Assembly: GCA_019745575.1 (NCBI GenBank) | Contig: JAIETA010000102.1 | Location: 1 to 61,381 of the forward strand | Length of the DNA stretch: 61,381 nucleotides | Reading direction: 5' to 3' | Source of the DNA: Reyranella sp. | GTDB lineage: Bacteria > Pseudomonadota > Alphaproteobacteria > Reyranellales > Reyranellaceae | Shown: positions 27,401-37,154 of the stretch, piece by piece | Numbering within the stretch: the stretch's first letter is position 1 | Layout: each line of letters opens with the position of its first letter | Translations under genes and position numbers: made by a program | The notes under the pieces: generated by a model | What the model saw: only the letters and a program-made list of their open reading frames with translations | What the model was told of the DNA's origin: nothing | Databases searched by the model: none

Positions 27401-28509
27401 GACAAGGCCGCCCGCACGGCAGTCGCCACCTCGTCCACGGCCTCCGGCTTCATGTGCGGGCCCATGGGCAGGCTGAGCACGGTCTCGGCCAGCGTCTCGG
27501 CCAGCGGGAACGAGCCCTTGGGCAATCCCAGGTCGGCGTAGGCCTGCTGCAGGTGCGGCGGGATCGGATAATGGATCAGGCTGCCGATGCCGGCCTTCTC
27601 CAGGGCGGCGATGAGCTCGGCGCGGCGGGCTGTGCCGCCAAGGACACGCACGACATAGAGATGCCAAACCGGCTCCGCCCATTGCGGCGCCCGCGGCAGA
27701 CCGAGGCCTGCAACACCGGCAAGCCGGTCGGTGTAGCGCGCGGCCAGGCTGCGGCGGCGCTCGTTCCAGTCGTCGAGCCGGGACAATTTCACGCGCAACA
27801 AAGCGGCTTGCAGCTCGTCGAGCCGGGAATTCACCCCGCGTTCGAGGTTCACATACTTCACCCGGCTGCCGTAGTTGCGCAGCACGCGCAGCCGCTCGGC
27901 CAGGGCGGCATCGTCGGTGGTGACCGCGCCGCCGTCGCCGTAGGCGCCGATGTTCTTGGTCGGAAAGAAGCTGTGTGCGCCGGCATGGCCGAGCGCACCG
28001 GTGCGCCGCCCGCGTACCCTGGCGCCCTGGGCCTGCGCCACGTCCTCGATCACCTTGACGCCGTGGCGACCGGCCAGCGTCATGATGGCCTCCATGTCGG
28101 CCGGCTCACCGTAGAGGTGGACCGGCATGATCGCCCGGGTGCGCGGCGTGAGCGCACCGGCGATGCGGTCGGGATCGATGTTGGGTCCGGCCGGCGTCGG
28201 CTCGACCGGCACGACCGTGGCGCCGACCGCCGTAACCGCCAGCCAGGTCGCGATGTAGGTGTTCGACGGCACGATCACCTCGTCGCCGGGCCCGATGTCC
28301 CAGGCCCGCAGCACCAGCTCCAGCGCCTCCAGCCCGTTGCCCACCCCGACGCAATGGCGCGTGCCGCAGAAGGCGGCATACTCCGCTTCGAACGCTTCGA
28401 CTTCCTTGCCGAGCACGTACCAGCCGGACTCCATGACGCGGCGGTAGGCGCCGTCGAGGTCGGTCTTCAGCTCGGCATAGGCCGGTTTCATGTCGAGGAA
28501 GGGGATCAT
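27397..28509 (-). CDS. fdtB: dTDP-3-keto-6-deoxyhexose 3-aminotransferase (FdtB/QdtB type)
   Basis: PLP-dependent DegT/DnrJ/EryC1 aminotransferase of 370 aa. The start [14 protein letters not shown], the segment [16 protein letters not shown], and [15 protein letters not shown] with the PLP lysine match sugar C3-aminotransferases such as FdtB and QdtB. The start at 28509 overlaps the ketoisomerase stop by four bases. The pair would turn dTDP-4-keto-6-deoxyglucose into dTDP-3-amino-3,6-dideoxyhexose. Whether the product is the galacto (Fuc3N) or gluco (Qui3N) isomer depends on the isomerase and cannot be settled by eye. Confidence 0.85.
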   Translation of the reverse strand: MIPFLDMKPAYAELKTDLDGAYRRVMESGWYVLGKEVEAFEAEYAAFCGTRHCVGVGNGLEALELVLRAWDIGPGDEVIVPSNTYIATWLAVTAVGATVVPVEPTPAGPNIDPDRIAGALTPRTRAIMPVHLYGEPADMEAIMTLAGRHGVKVIEDVAQAQGARVRGRRTGALGHAGAHSFFPTKNIGAYGDGGAVTTDDAALAERLRVLRNYGSRVKYVNLERGVNSRLDELQAALLRVKLSRLDDWNERRRSLAARYTDRLAGVAGLGLPRAPQWAEPVWHLYVVRVLGGTARRAELIAALEKAGIGSLIHYPIPPHLQQAYADLGLPKGSFPLAETLAETVLSLPMGPHMKPEAVDEVATAVRAALS

Positions 28510-28937
28510 GCCGGCCGGCCCGTCGCTGCGCGCTTGAAAGCTTCGTAGTCGCGGAGATATTCGCCCTCGTCGTAGAGCGTCGAGGCGATCACCAGCACGA
28601 CCGTCTCGGCGGCGAAGTCCGTGAGCTCGTGCCAGACCAGGGGGCCGATATGCAGCGCCTTGGATGGGTCGTCGAGCACAACTGTCTCTTTCGTCCTGCC
28701 GTCGTCGAGATGAACGGTGCAGGCACCGTTCAGGATCAGCGTGACGAGGTGGGACTCGCGATGGCCGTGGCGGCCGCGCCACTGGCCGGGAGCGATGTGA
28801 TGCAGCCAGAACAGGCGGCGCGGCGTGAAGCCCAGTTTCTGGTCGAACGCCAGGAAATTGATCTGACCGCGGGCGTCGGCCGCACCCGGCACCGAAATCC
28901 AGCGGCAGCGGCTTGTCTTGAGAAGGGGATCGTTCAT
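28506..28937 (-). CDS. fdtA: dTDP-4-keto-6-deoxyhexose 3,4-ketoisomerase (FdtA/QdtA, WxcM-like)
   Basis: Small cupin-fold isomerase of 143 aa that moves the keto group from C4 to C3 of a dTDP-6-deoxyhexose. The histidine-rich motif WRGRHGHRESH, then LILNGACTVHLDDG and LVWHELTDFA, fit the FdtA/QdtA family. Upstream of the aminotransferase with a 4-base overlap. No N-acetyltransferase (FdtC type) or glycosyltransferase lies nearby, so the sugar's final form and destination are encoded elsewhere. Confidence 0.88.
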   Translation of the reverse strand: MNDPLLKTSRCRWISVPGAADARGQINFLAFDQKLGFTPRRLFWLHHIAPGQWRGRHGHRESHLVTLILNGACTVHLDDGRTKETVVLDDPSKALHIGPLVWHELTDFAAETVVLVIASTLYDEGEYLRDYEAFKRAATGRPA

Positions 28938-28954
28938 GGTCGGTAGCACTCGTC

Positions 28955-29872
28955 TCAGCGATGCGTCGTCCGCAGCTTGCGCCATTGCATGTAGACCACG
29001 CCGCTCAACGCCACGAGGCCGCCCAGGATCTGATAGGCATTGGGCACAAAACCATAGGCCATTGACCACAATATGGCGAAGAACGGCACCAGATTGACCC
29101 ACAGCGAAGCCACGGCGACGCCGAGCCGGCTCGCGCCGACGTTCCAGAAGAAGCCGCCCAGGCCGCTGGCCAGCACGGCCACCGTCAGGAGCTGGCCCCA
29201 GATCCAGGGATCGGACACGCCGAACGGCGAGCGGGCCCAGCCCGCGGCGATCAGGCCGGCGCTCAGCAGCGCCATCCACCCCATGGCCGACAGCGAGGCG
29301 ACGTAGGTGCGGTGGAGCTGGCTGGCGCGGTCGAACCAGGCCTGCGCCTTCAGGCTGTAGAGCGTCCACAGCGCATTGGAGAGCAGCACCACGATCTCGC
29401 CGCCGCCCAGGGTCACCGTGCCGGCACCAGCGAAACTGCCCGAAACGAGAATGGCGCCTCCCAGAAGGGTGAGGGCAAGAGCCACCCCGAAGCCTGGATC
29501 GAAGGCCGCGCCGGTGACCTGCCGCACGGTCACGGCCGCAACCAGCGGCCCCGCGACCTGGACCGCGGCGGCGCTGATCGGATTGCTGAACTGGATGCCG
29601 AGCGTGTAGATCGCGAAGAAGCTCCCCATCATCAGGCCAAGCCAGGCGAAGCGTTGCAGGCCGACATCGATGCGCAGCGCCCGGCCGCCTTCGATCAGCA
29701 GCAGCAGGATGGCGAGCACGACGACGGCCGACGCCGTTCGCAGCGCCGTCATCGGAATCAGGTCGAAATGCTCCAGCAACACCTTCGTGACGGGCAGGTT
29801 GGCCCCCCAGCTTGCGCCGACGAACACCATGGCGGCGAAGGCGCCCAACAGGTGGCGACGCTCGCCGCTCAT
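28955..29872 (-). CDS. EamA/DMT family transporter
   Basis: Inner-membrane protein of 305 aa with about ten hydrophobic helices in two EamA repeats. The first repeat begins AAMVFVGASWGANLPVTKVL and the second near EIVVLLSNALWTLYSLKA. Drug/metabolite exporters of this family move amino acids, nucleotides or other small molecules; substrate unknown. The start at 29872 overlaps the previous EamA gene by four bases (ATGA). 17 bases separate it from the sugar ketoisomerase gene. Confidence 0.85.
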   Translation of the reverse strand: MSGERRHLLGAFAAMVFVGASWGANLPVTKVLLEHFDLIPMTALRTASAVVVLAILLLLIEGGRALRIDVGLQRFAWLGLMMGSFFAIYTLGIQFSNPISAAAVQVAGPLVAAVTVRQVTGAAFDPGFGVALALTLLGGAILVSGSFAGAGTVTLGGGEIVVLLSNALWTLYSLKAQAWFDRASQLHRTYVASLSAMGWMALLSAGLIAAGWARSPFGVSDPWIWGQLLTVAVLASGLGGFFWNVGASRLGVAVASLWVNLVPFFAILWSMAYGFVPNAYQILGGLVALSGVVYMQWRKLRTTHR

Positions 29873-30792
29873 CGGCGCGACGCTCGCATCTGGCGCAACT
29901 GCAGCAGCGCAATGCCACCCATCACGATCGCACCGCCCACGAGCTGCCACCAGCTCGGCTCATGGCCCATCAGCGCGGCGAGCCCGATGGCGAAGACCGG
30001 CGCCGAGTTGGCGAACAGCGAGGCCACCGGCACGCCGACCAGCGACACACCGGTGTTCCACAGCAGGACCGCCACCGCCACGCCCAGCACGCCGATCCAT
30101 GCCATCATGCCCACCTCGAGCGGCGTCGGGGCGCGCACCGGCCAGTCGATGCCGACCGTCGCCCAGACGATCGCGCACACCACCGCGAGCTGGACGCTGG
30201 CCACCGTCGAGGTCAGTGCCGACAGCGCGATCTGGCCACGATCGGCCAGCCATTGCTGGGCGCGGATCGAGTACCAGCTCCAGCACACCTGGGCGATCAC
30301 CAGCAGGATCTCGCCGCCCTCCAGCCCGAAGCCGCTGCGTGTCTTGCCCGGCGTGCCCAGCACCACGACGATGCCGCCCGTCACGACCAGCAGAAGCGAC
30401 GCCAGGAAGCCGGGCGGCGTGGTCGCCCCCAGCATCACACGCGACAGGATGGAGGCCCAGATCGGCCCGCACATCAGCACGATGGCCGCCGTCGCCGGGT
30501 GGGCATGGGCGACGCCGAACGTATAGAGCACCGAGAAGGCCGTCATGGCGCCGCCCAGGCGGAAAAGCCGGCCGGCGTGCAGCGGACGCGGTGCGGCGAC
30601 TGGCCGGGTGCTGAACAGCATGGCCAGCCACAGCACCGGCAGGCCGAGCACGTAGCGCAGCCACGACAGCAGCCACTTGTCGTAGTGGCCGGCCAGCGCG
30701 CCGAGCACCGGGATCATCGACCCCCAGATCAGGGCCGCCAGCAGGAGAACCAGGGTGGCCCGTTTCAGCGCCCCGGCGGACGATGTCGCCAT
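29869..30792 (-). CDS. EamA/DMT family transporter (paralogue)
   Basis: Second EamA-type membrane protein, 307 aa, about ten hydrophobic helices. It begins with a helix containing LLLAALIWGSMIPVL and ends in a basic tail. It is clearly related to its neighbour (the SLFANSAPVFAIGLA region corresponds to SLWVNLVPFFAILWS), so the two look like an old tandem duplication and may form a heterodimer. Starts immediately after the folB stop with no gap. Confidence 0.85.
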   Translation of the reverse strand: MATSSAGALKRATLVLLLAALIWGSMIPVLGALAGHYDKWLLSWLRYVLGLPVLWLAMLFSTRPVAAPRPLHAGRLFRLGGAMTAFSVLYTFGVAHAHPATAAIVLMCGPIWASILSRVMLGATTPPGFLASLLLVVTGGIVVVLGTPGKTRSGFGLEGGEILLVIAQVCWSWYSIRAQQWLADRGQIALSALTSTVASVQLAVVCAIVWATVGIDWPVRAPTPLEVGMMAWIGVLGVAVAVLLWNTGVSLVGVPVASLFANSAPVFAIGLAALMGHEPSWWQLVGGAIVMGGIALLQLRQMRASRR

Positions 30793-31167
30793 TCAGGCGC
30801 CGTCCGCGCGGCGGCGCACCGCCTCGTAGCCGACGCGGCAGTCTCCGTAGACGTCAGGCTTCTCCGTCGAGACGCGCGCCTCGACCACGCCGGGCTGCGC
30901 CAGGCAGAGATCGAGGATGGCCTCGACCAGCGTTTCCTGCAGGTTGAAGTGCCGGCTCCCGGCCAGCGCCACGATACCGTCATGGACGACATCGTAGTTC
31001 AGGACATTGGCGATCCGGTCGCCGTGCGCCTTCCCGGCCGGCGCCAGCAGGAGATCGACATTCACGACGACGGTCTGCGGTCCTTCCTTCTCGAAGGCGT
31101 GAATGCCGATCGACACGCTGAGGCGAAAGTCGCGGATGAAGATGCGGCGGTTATGTTCGGCAGCCAT
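30793..31167 (-). CDS. folB: dihydroneopterin aldolase family protein
   Basis: Pterin enzyme of 124 aa with the FolB/FolX tunnelling fold. SIGIHAFEKEGPQTVVVNVDL, LNYDVVHDGI, FNLQETLVEAI (catalytic-region Glu) and VSTEKPDVYG cover the active site. FolB cleaves dihydroneopterin in folate synthesis, and FolX-type members epimerise dihydroneopterin triphosphate. It lies directly behind a PTR1-like reductase gene (one base gap), which suggests a shared pterin pathway. No folK or folP is next to it. Confidence 0.85.
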   Translation of the reverse strand: MAAEHNRRIFIRDFRLSVSIGIHAFEKEGPQTVVVNVDLLLAPAGKAHGDRIANVLNYDVVHDGIVALAGSRHFNLQETLVEAILDLCLAQPGVVEARVSTEKPDVYGDCRVGYEAVRRRADGA

Positions 31168-31168
31168 G

Positions 31169-31927
31169 TCACTTCTTCTTCCCGTCGAAGGCGATGTCGC
31201 GCGGCCGGCCCGTCAGATGCTCGCCGCCATCCACGACCAGCGTGTCGCCGGTAAAGCTCGGCGTCGCCAGGATAAAGCGCAGCGCCCGCACGAGGTCGTC
31301 GGTCCCGACGCCGACCCCCAGCGGATTGTCGGCATGCTGCTCGGCAAACCGCGCGTCGGTTTGGCTGCCGCTGCGCAGTGTCAGGCCGGGTGCGATGCCG
31401 GCCACCCGCAGGCGCGGCGCGAAGGTCTGGGCGAGCAGCGTCGTCAGCCCCTGCAGGCCGATCTTCGACAGCGTGTAGCTCAGAAAGTCCGGGTTGAGGT
31501 TGTAGAGCTTCTGGTCGAGCACATTCACGATCACGCCACTCTCGCCCGCGGGAAGCTGGCGGGCCAGTGCCTGCGACAGCAGCAGCGGCGCGCGCAGATT
31601 GATTGCCACGTGCAGATCGAAGTCGGCCGCCCGGGCGGTCGGCGCGCGGTCGAGCTTGAACAGCGAGGCGTTGTTGACCAGGCAGGTCAGCCTGACGCCA
31701 CGGGTCCGGCATTTGCCGACCAGCGCCTCGGTCTGGCGGGCCGACGACAGGTCGGCGCGCACCGCCTTGGCGCGGCCTCCAGTGGCCGTGATCTCGGCCA
31801 CGGTCCGGCGCGCGTCGGCCGCGGAGCGGTTGTAGTGCACGAAGACGAAGTAGCCGTCGGCCGCCAGCGCCTGCGCCAGCGCCCGGCCGATCCGCAGTCC
31901 AGCCCCCGTGACAAGCGCGCCCTTCAT
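31169..31927 (-). CDS. pteridine reductase-like SDR (PTR1/FolM type)
   Basis: Short-chain reductase of 252 aa. The cofactor motif is TGAGLRIGR, with the Arg characteristic of pteridine reductases. At the catalytic site the usual SDR serine is replaced by Asp (VLDQKLYN), exactly 13 residues before the Tyr of YTLSK. This Asp-Tyr-Lys spacing is that of PTR1 (D181, Y194, K198 in Leishmania). It should reduce dihydropterin or dihydrofolate with NADPH. Paired with folB, it may supply tetrahydrofolate or tetrahydromonapterin. First gene of a five-gene minus-strand run that continues through folB and two EamA genes. Confidence 0.85.
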   Translation of the reverse strand: MKGALVTGAGLRIGRALAQALAADGYFVFVHYNRSAADARRTVAEITATGGRAKAVRADLSSARQTEALVGKCRTRGVRLTCLVNNASLFKLDRAPTARAADFDLHVAINLRAPLLLSQALARQLPAGESGVIVNVLDQKLYNLNPDFLSYTLSKIGLQGLTTLLAQTFAPRLRVAGIAPGLTLRSGSQTDARFAEQHADNPLGVGVGTDDLVRALRFILATPSFTGDTLVVDGGEHLTGRPRDIAFDGKKK

Positions 31928-31934
31928 GCTGCGA

Positions 31935-31969
31935 AACCCGCCTATTGATGACTAAGAGAACGGCGGGTT
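31935..31969. promoter_or_regulatory. inverted repeat in a divergent promoter region
   Basis: AACCCGCC (31935-31942) and GGCGGGTT (31962-31969) are perfect complements around an AT-rich 19-base centre. The repeat fills most of the 55 bases between the divergent pteridine reductase and 2-hydroxyglutarate-type oxidase genes. It could be a regulator site covering both promoters; no regulator gene is adjacent. Confidence 0.4.
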
Positions 31970-31982
31970 CTAGCATGGGGGC

Positions 31983-33101
31983 ATGAGTTCGTCCTCGTTC
32001 GAGTCAGTCGACTGCGTTGTGATCGGTGCCGGTGTCGTGGGCCTCGCTGTTGCCCGCGCCCTTGCCCTTGCCGGCCGTGAGGTCATCGTGGTGGAGGCGG
32101 CCGAGGGCATCGGCACCGAAACGAGTTCGCGCAACTCCGAAGTCATCCACGCCGGAATCTACTATCCCCGAGGCAGCCTGATGGCGCGGACCTGCGTCGC
32201 CGGCCGGCATCTGCTCTACACCTACTGCGCAGAACACGGCGTGCCGCACCGCAACTGCGGCAAGCTGATCGTCGCCACCAACGACGACGAGAGTGCCCGG
32301 CTGGTCGAGATCAAGGGGCGCGCCGAGGTCAACGGAGTCGAGGGCATGCGGCTTCTGAGCGCGGCTGAGGCCATGACGATGGAGCCCAATCTGCACTGCA
32401 CCGCGGCCCTTCTGTCGCCCCGCACCGGCATCGTCGACAGCCACAGCTACATGCTGGCGCTGCAGGGCGACGCCGAAGCCCATGGCGCGATGCTCGCCTT
32501 TCACAGTCCCGTGATGCAGGGCCGTGCCGTCGACGGCGGCATAGAACTGGAAGTTGGCGGCGCCGAGCCCATGAACCTGCGCTGCCGGCTGGTGGTGAAC
32601 TCGGCCGGCCTGCATGCACCGGCCCTCGCACGAAAAATCGCCGGCTTGCCATCCGACCGCATCCCGTCCGCGTACTACGCCAAAGGAAACTATTTCACCT
32701 TGACCGGCAGCTCACCCTTCTCGCGCCTGATCTATCCCGTCCCCGTGCCGGGCGGGCTTGGCGTGCACATCACCATCGACATGGGCGGCCAGGCCAAGTT
32801 CGGGCCCGACGTCGAATGGATCGACGGCATCGACTACGCGGTCGATCCACGGCGGGCCGACAAGTTTTATGCCGCGGTCCGCCGCTACTGGCCGGAGCTC
32901 AAGGACGGCACGCTGCAGCCCGGCTACGCCGGCATCCGTCCCAAGATCGTGCCGCCCGGCGCGCCGGCCCAGGACTTTACCGTGCAAGGGCAGGCCGACC
33001 ACAGCGTCGCAGGCCTCATCAATCTCTTCGGCATCGAGTCGCCCGGCCTCACCGCGTCGCTGGCGCTGGCCGAGCTGGTCCGCGACATCGCCCGCCCATG
33101 A
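31983..33101 (+). CDS. FAD-dependent oxidoreductase, L-2-hydroxyglutarate dehydrogenase-like
   Basis: FAD enzyme of 372 aa of the DAO superfamily, close to LhgO/L2HGDH. The N-terminal dinucleotide motif is [10 protein letters not shown] near residues 16-25, followed by [16 protein letters not shown], the family's substrate-side signature. YAKGNYFTL and a C-terminal [13 protein letters not shown] also fit. LhgO oxidises L-2-hydroxyglutarate and passes electrons to quinone. It overlaps the downstream lipoprotein hydrolase gene by four bases. Exact substrate is inferred from the family. Confidence 0.85.
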   Translation: MSSSSFESVDCVVIGAGVVGLAVARALALAGREVIVVEAAEGIGTETSSRNSEVIHAGIYYPRGSLMARTCVAGRHLLYTYCAEHGVPHRNCGKLIVATNDDESARLVEIKGRAEVNGVEGMRLLSAAEAMTMEPNLHCTAALLSPRTGIVDSHSYMLALQGDAEAHGAMLAFHSPVMQGRAVDGGIELEVGGAEPMNLRCRLVVNSAGLHAPALARKIAGLPSDRIPSAYYAKGNYFTLTGSSPFSRLIYPVPVPGGLGVHITIDMGGQAKFGPDVEWIDGIDYAVDPRRADKFYAAVRRYWPELKDGTLQPGYAGIRPKIVPPGAPAQDFTVQGQADHSVAGLINLFGIESPGLTASLALAELVRDIARP

Positions 33102-33928
33102 CGCTCGGCCGCCGCGGCGTCCTCCTGGTGCTGGCCGGCGCTCTGGGCGGCTGCTCGCCCGCCGCGCTCCTGAACACCACGGTCTCGCGCAACGGTTTCT
33201 TGGTTGAGGCCAACATCCCCTACGGGCCGCTGCCGCGCCAGAAGCTCGACTTCTACAAGCCGGAAACGCCGCGTCCCGACGGCAAGACGGTGGTCTTCTT
33301 CTACGGCGGCAGCTGGGCGCAGGGCGAGAAGGGCGACTATCTGTTCGTCGCCCAGGCGCTTGCGGCGCGCGGCATCGCGGTGGTGGTGGCCGACTACCGG
33401 CTCTATCCCGAGGTGCGGTTTCCGGCTTTCATCGAGGACGCGGCCCTCGCCGTCCGCTGGGCCGCCGACCGGGTCGGCACCGACCGGCTCTTCCTGATGG
33501 GCCACTCGGCGGGCGCGCAGATCGCGCTGATGCTGGCGGCCAACACACCCTATCTCGCCACGGCGGGTGTCGATCGCATGAAGCTGCGCGGCGTCATCGG
33601 CATCGCGGGGCCGTACGACTTCCTGCCGCTCACCTCGCGCAGGCTGCAGGACATCTTCGGCGGCGCGGCGCGGCCGGAGACGCAGCCCATCACCTTCGCC
33701 AAGGCGCCGCTGCCGCCTGCCCTGTTCATCCATGGCACCGGCGACACGATCGTGAAGCCCGGCAACAGCGAGCGCCTTGCCGCGGCGTGGCGGGCGGCCG
33801 GTGCCCCTGTTGAACTAAAGCTCTATCCCGATGTCGATCATATCGATGCGGTCGGTGCCTTTGCCGACCTGCTGCGCGCCCGGGCACCAACACTGGCCGA
33901 CGTCACGAGCTACATCGACACGCACTGA
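33098..33928 (+). CDS. alpha/beta hydrolase lipoprotein
   Basis: Predicted lipoprotein esterase of 276 aa. A short signal sequence ends in the lipobox LAGALGGC, so it is probably membrane-anchored on the periplasmic side. The fold shows [12 protein letters not shown] (oxyanion strand), nucleophile GHSAGA near residue 133, and DHID near the C-terminus for the His. It resembles the BD-FAE carboxylesterase subgroup. Start overlaps the oxidoreductase stop (ATGA). Confidence 0.85.
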   Translation: MTLGRRGVLLVLAGALGGCSPAALLNTTVSRNGFLVEANIPYGPLPRQKLDFYKPETPRPDGKTVVFFYGGSWAQGEKGDYLFVAQALAARGIAVVVADYRLYPEVRFPAFIEDAALAVRWAADRVGTDRLFLMGHSAGAQIALMLAANTPYLATAGVDRMKLRGVIGIAGPYDFLPLTSRRLQDIFGGAARPETQPITFAKAPLPPALFIHGTGDTIVKPGNSERLAAAWRAAGAPVELKLYPDVDHIDAVGAFADLLRARAPTLADVTSYIDTH

Positions 33929-33995
33929 TTCCGTCGAGCGGTCCGCACTGCGGAAGCCTATTCCGGGGCTGGCCCCTGCCGCCGCCGTTCGCTAA

Positions 33996-35395
<1,400 letters not shown>

Positions 35396-35416
35396 GATCC
35401 TAGACCGGCACCGGCG

Positions 35417-36166
35417 TCACACCAGGTTGATGCGACAGCCGCAGACCTCGACCTGCGACGGCCCGAGCGTCCTGCCGCGCTTCTCGGCGGCGGCCAACAC
35501 GCGGGCCCGGTCGACCGTCTTCACGTCGTAGGCCGATACCCCCGGCCCACGGCCGTCGCGATCGGCCACGAACCGGATCTCCGAGCCGTCGAGCCTGATG
35601 CGGCTTCCGTCGAGCGGCCGGCCGAGGATCCTCGACCAGGTCGCGGCCGCGGCGGCGGGATCGGGATGCTGGATCTCCACGCCGGCCAGGCCGTTGGTCA
35701 CATCGGCGCGCGCATGTTTCAGCCAGCCCTTCTCGGCCGGCGGCCACCACAGCGTGGGATCGACGCCCTGGGGCGCAAAGGTGGTGTCGAGCGACAGCAG
35801 CACGCCCGCCGTGTCCGAGGGATGGAAGTGGGTATACTGGTATTCCGGCAGGTCCTTCTGCGCCACCGCGCGCACGCCGAGGTCGGTGACGCGCTTGCGC
35901 TCGGCACCGGCGTCGGTGACCTGAAGGATGACCATGTAGCCGCCGTCGCCCTTGCGCCGCTCGATGTAGCGGCCGGCCGACGTGCCCTGCTGGAACGGCG
36001 TCACGATCTCGAGGAAGTCGTGGCCGGTCGGGCAGACGACATTGACCAGCCCCCACTTGGCGACGCCGGGGTCGCGGTAGGCGACCTCGATGCCCAGGAT
36101 GTCGCACAGCTCCTCGCGCGAGCTTTCGAGATCGCCGCAGACGAACACGCACTGCCTGAGTCGCAT
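35417..36166 (-). CDS. VOC/glyoxalase superfamily protein
   Basis: Protein of 249 aa made of two VOC-type modules. The first begins MRLRQCVFVCGDLESSREEL with CPTGHDFLEIVTP, and the second contains GVEIQHPDPAAAAATWSRILGR. Metal ligands are suggested by the His and Glu residues in these strands but not proven. VOC enzymes include ring-cleavage dioxygenases, glyoxalases and resistance proteins, so substrate is open. AAGGGAGGG lies before the ATG. Divergent from a LivM-type permease gene, 43 bases away. Confidence 0.75.
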   Translation of the reverse strand: MRLRQCVFVCGDLESSREELCDILGIEVAYRDPGVAKWGLVNVVCPTGHDFLEIVTPFQQGTSAGRYIERRKGDGGYMVILQVTDAGAERKRVTDLGVRAVAQKDLPEYQYTHFHPSDTAGVLLSLDTTFAPQGVDPTLWWPPAEKGWLKHARADVTNGLAGVEIQHPDPAAAAATWSRILGRPLDGSRIRLDGSEIRFVADRDGRGPGVSAYDVKTVDRARVLAAAEKRGRTLGPSQVEVCGCRINLV

Positions 36167-36209
36167 CGGATCCCTCCCTTTTCCCGCCGGTCCGGTCTAT
36201 CGTAGCGCC

Positions 36210-37154
36210 ATGCGGACCGTGTGGACCATGGGCTTCGTGGCAACGGCCGCGCTGTCGTTCTGCTTCCCGGACTTCGTCGTCTTTCGCTTCACCCAGGCCG
36301 CCATCTGGGCGATCGCGCTGGTCGGCCTGGTGATCCTGTGCGGCGTGAGCGGCCAGTTCTCCTTTGCCCAGGCGGCGCTGTACGGCATCGGCGGCTACAC
36401 CGCCGCCATCCTGGGCAGCCAGACGCCGCTGTCGCTCTACTGGGCGCTCGCGCTGGCCCCGCTGGCAGGCTACGCCGCGGGCTACGGGCTGGGACGGATC
36501 GCCGGCGGCCACAGCCTGTGGACCCAGGCCCTGGTGAGCTACGCCTTCGCCATCGCCTTTCCCCAACTGCTGCGCTGGCGCCTGATCGAGCAGTGGACCG
36601 GTGGCGTCCAGGGCCTCTATCTCGACTCCCTGGCCCCGCCCGTCGGATGGCTGACCGGCGATCGGTGGGCCTTCCTGATGACCCTGGCCCTGCTGGCGGG
36701 CGGCCTCTGGCTCGCCGCCAATCTGATAAGCGGCCGCTCCGGCCGCGCCCTGATGGCCGCCCGCGACCACGACCTCGCCGCCGCCGCGCAAGGCATCGAG
36801 GTCGTGCGGGTGCGCGCCACCGCCTCGGGTATCGCCGGCGCCTACCTGGCGCTTGCCGGCTGCCTCTCGGCCTGCCAGTTCGGCTTCGTCGGCCCGACCA
36901 ACTACAATTTCGCGCTGTCGGTCCAGATGCTGTTCGGCCTGGTGGTCGGCGGCATGCAGTCCTTGGCCGGCGCGGTCGTGGGCGGGCTGTTCCTGCAGTT
37001 CTTCCCCGACATCACGGCAGGCCTCGGCAAGGGCCTGTCGGCGCTGCTCTACGCCGTGCTGCTGATCGCCGCCATGGTGGCGATGCCGGACGGCGTGGCG
37101 GGCGCCGCCCGTCGGCTGGCCGCCGGGCTGCGCCGCCGCCTGCGGCCTGCCTAG
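36210..37154 (+). CDS. branched-chain amino-acid ABC transporter permease (LivM type), orphan
   Basis: Membrane protein of 314 aa with eight or nine hydrophobic helices. LVILCGVSGQFSFAQAALYGIGGY is the LivM/LivH signature, and GRALMAARDHDLAAAAQGI is the EAA-like ATPase contact loop. LivM normally works with LivH, two ATPases and a binding protein. None of these genes is adjacent, so it is either a stray gene or uses components encoded elsewhere. The ATG at 36210 is the first after the divergent VOC gene. The stop overlaps the convergent enoyl-CoA hydratase gene by four bases. Confidence 0.8.
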   Translation: MRTVWTMGFVATAALSFCFPDFVVFRFTQAAIWAIALVGLVILCGVSGQFSFAQAALYGIGGYTAAILGSQTPLSLYWALALAPLAGYAAGYGLGRIAGGHSLWTQALVSYAFAIAFPQLLRWRLIEQWTGGVQGLYLDSLAPPVGWLTGDRWAFLMTLALLAGGLWLAANLISGRSGRALMAARDHDLAAAAQGIEVVRVRATASGIAGAYLALAGCLSACQFGFVGPTNYNFALSVQMLFGLVVGGMQSLAGAVVGGLFLQFFPDITAGLGKGLSALLYAVLLIAAMVAMPDGVAGAARRLAAGLRRRLRPA

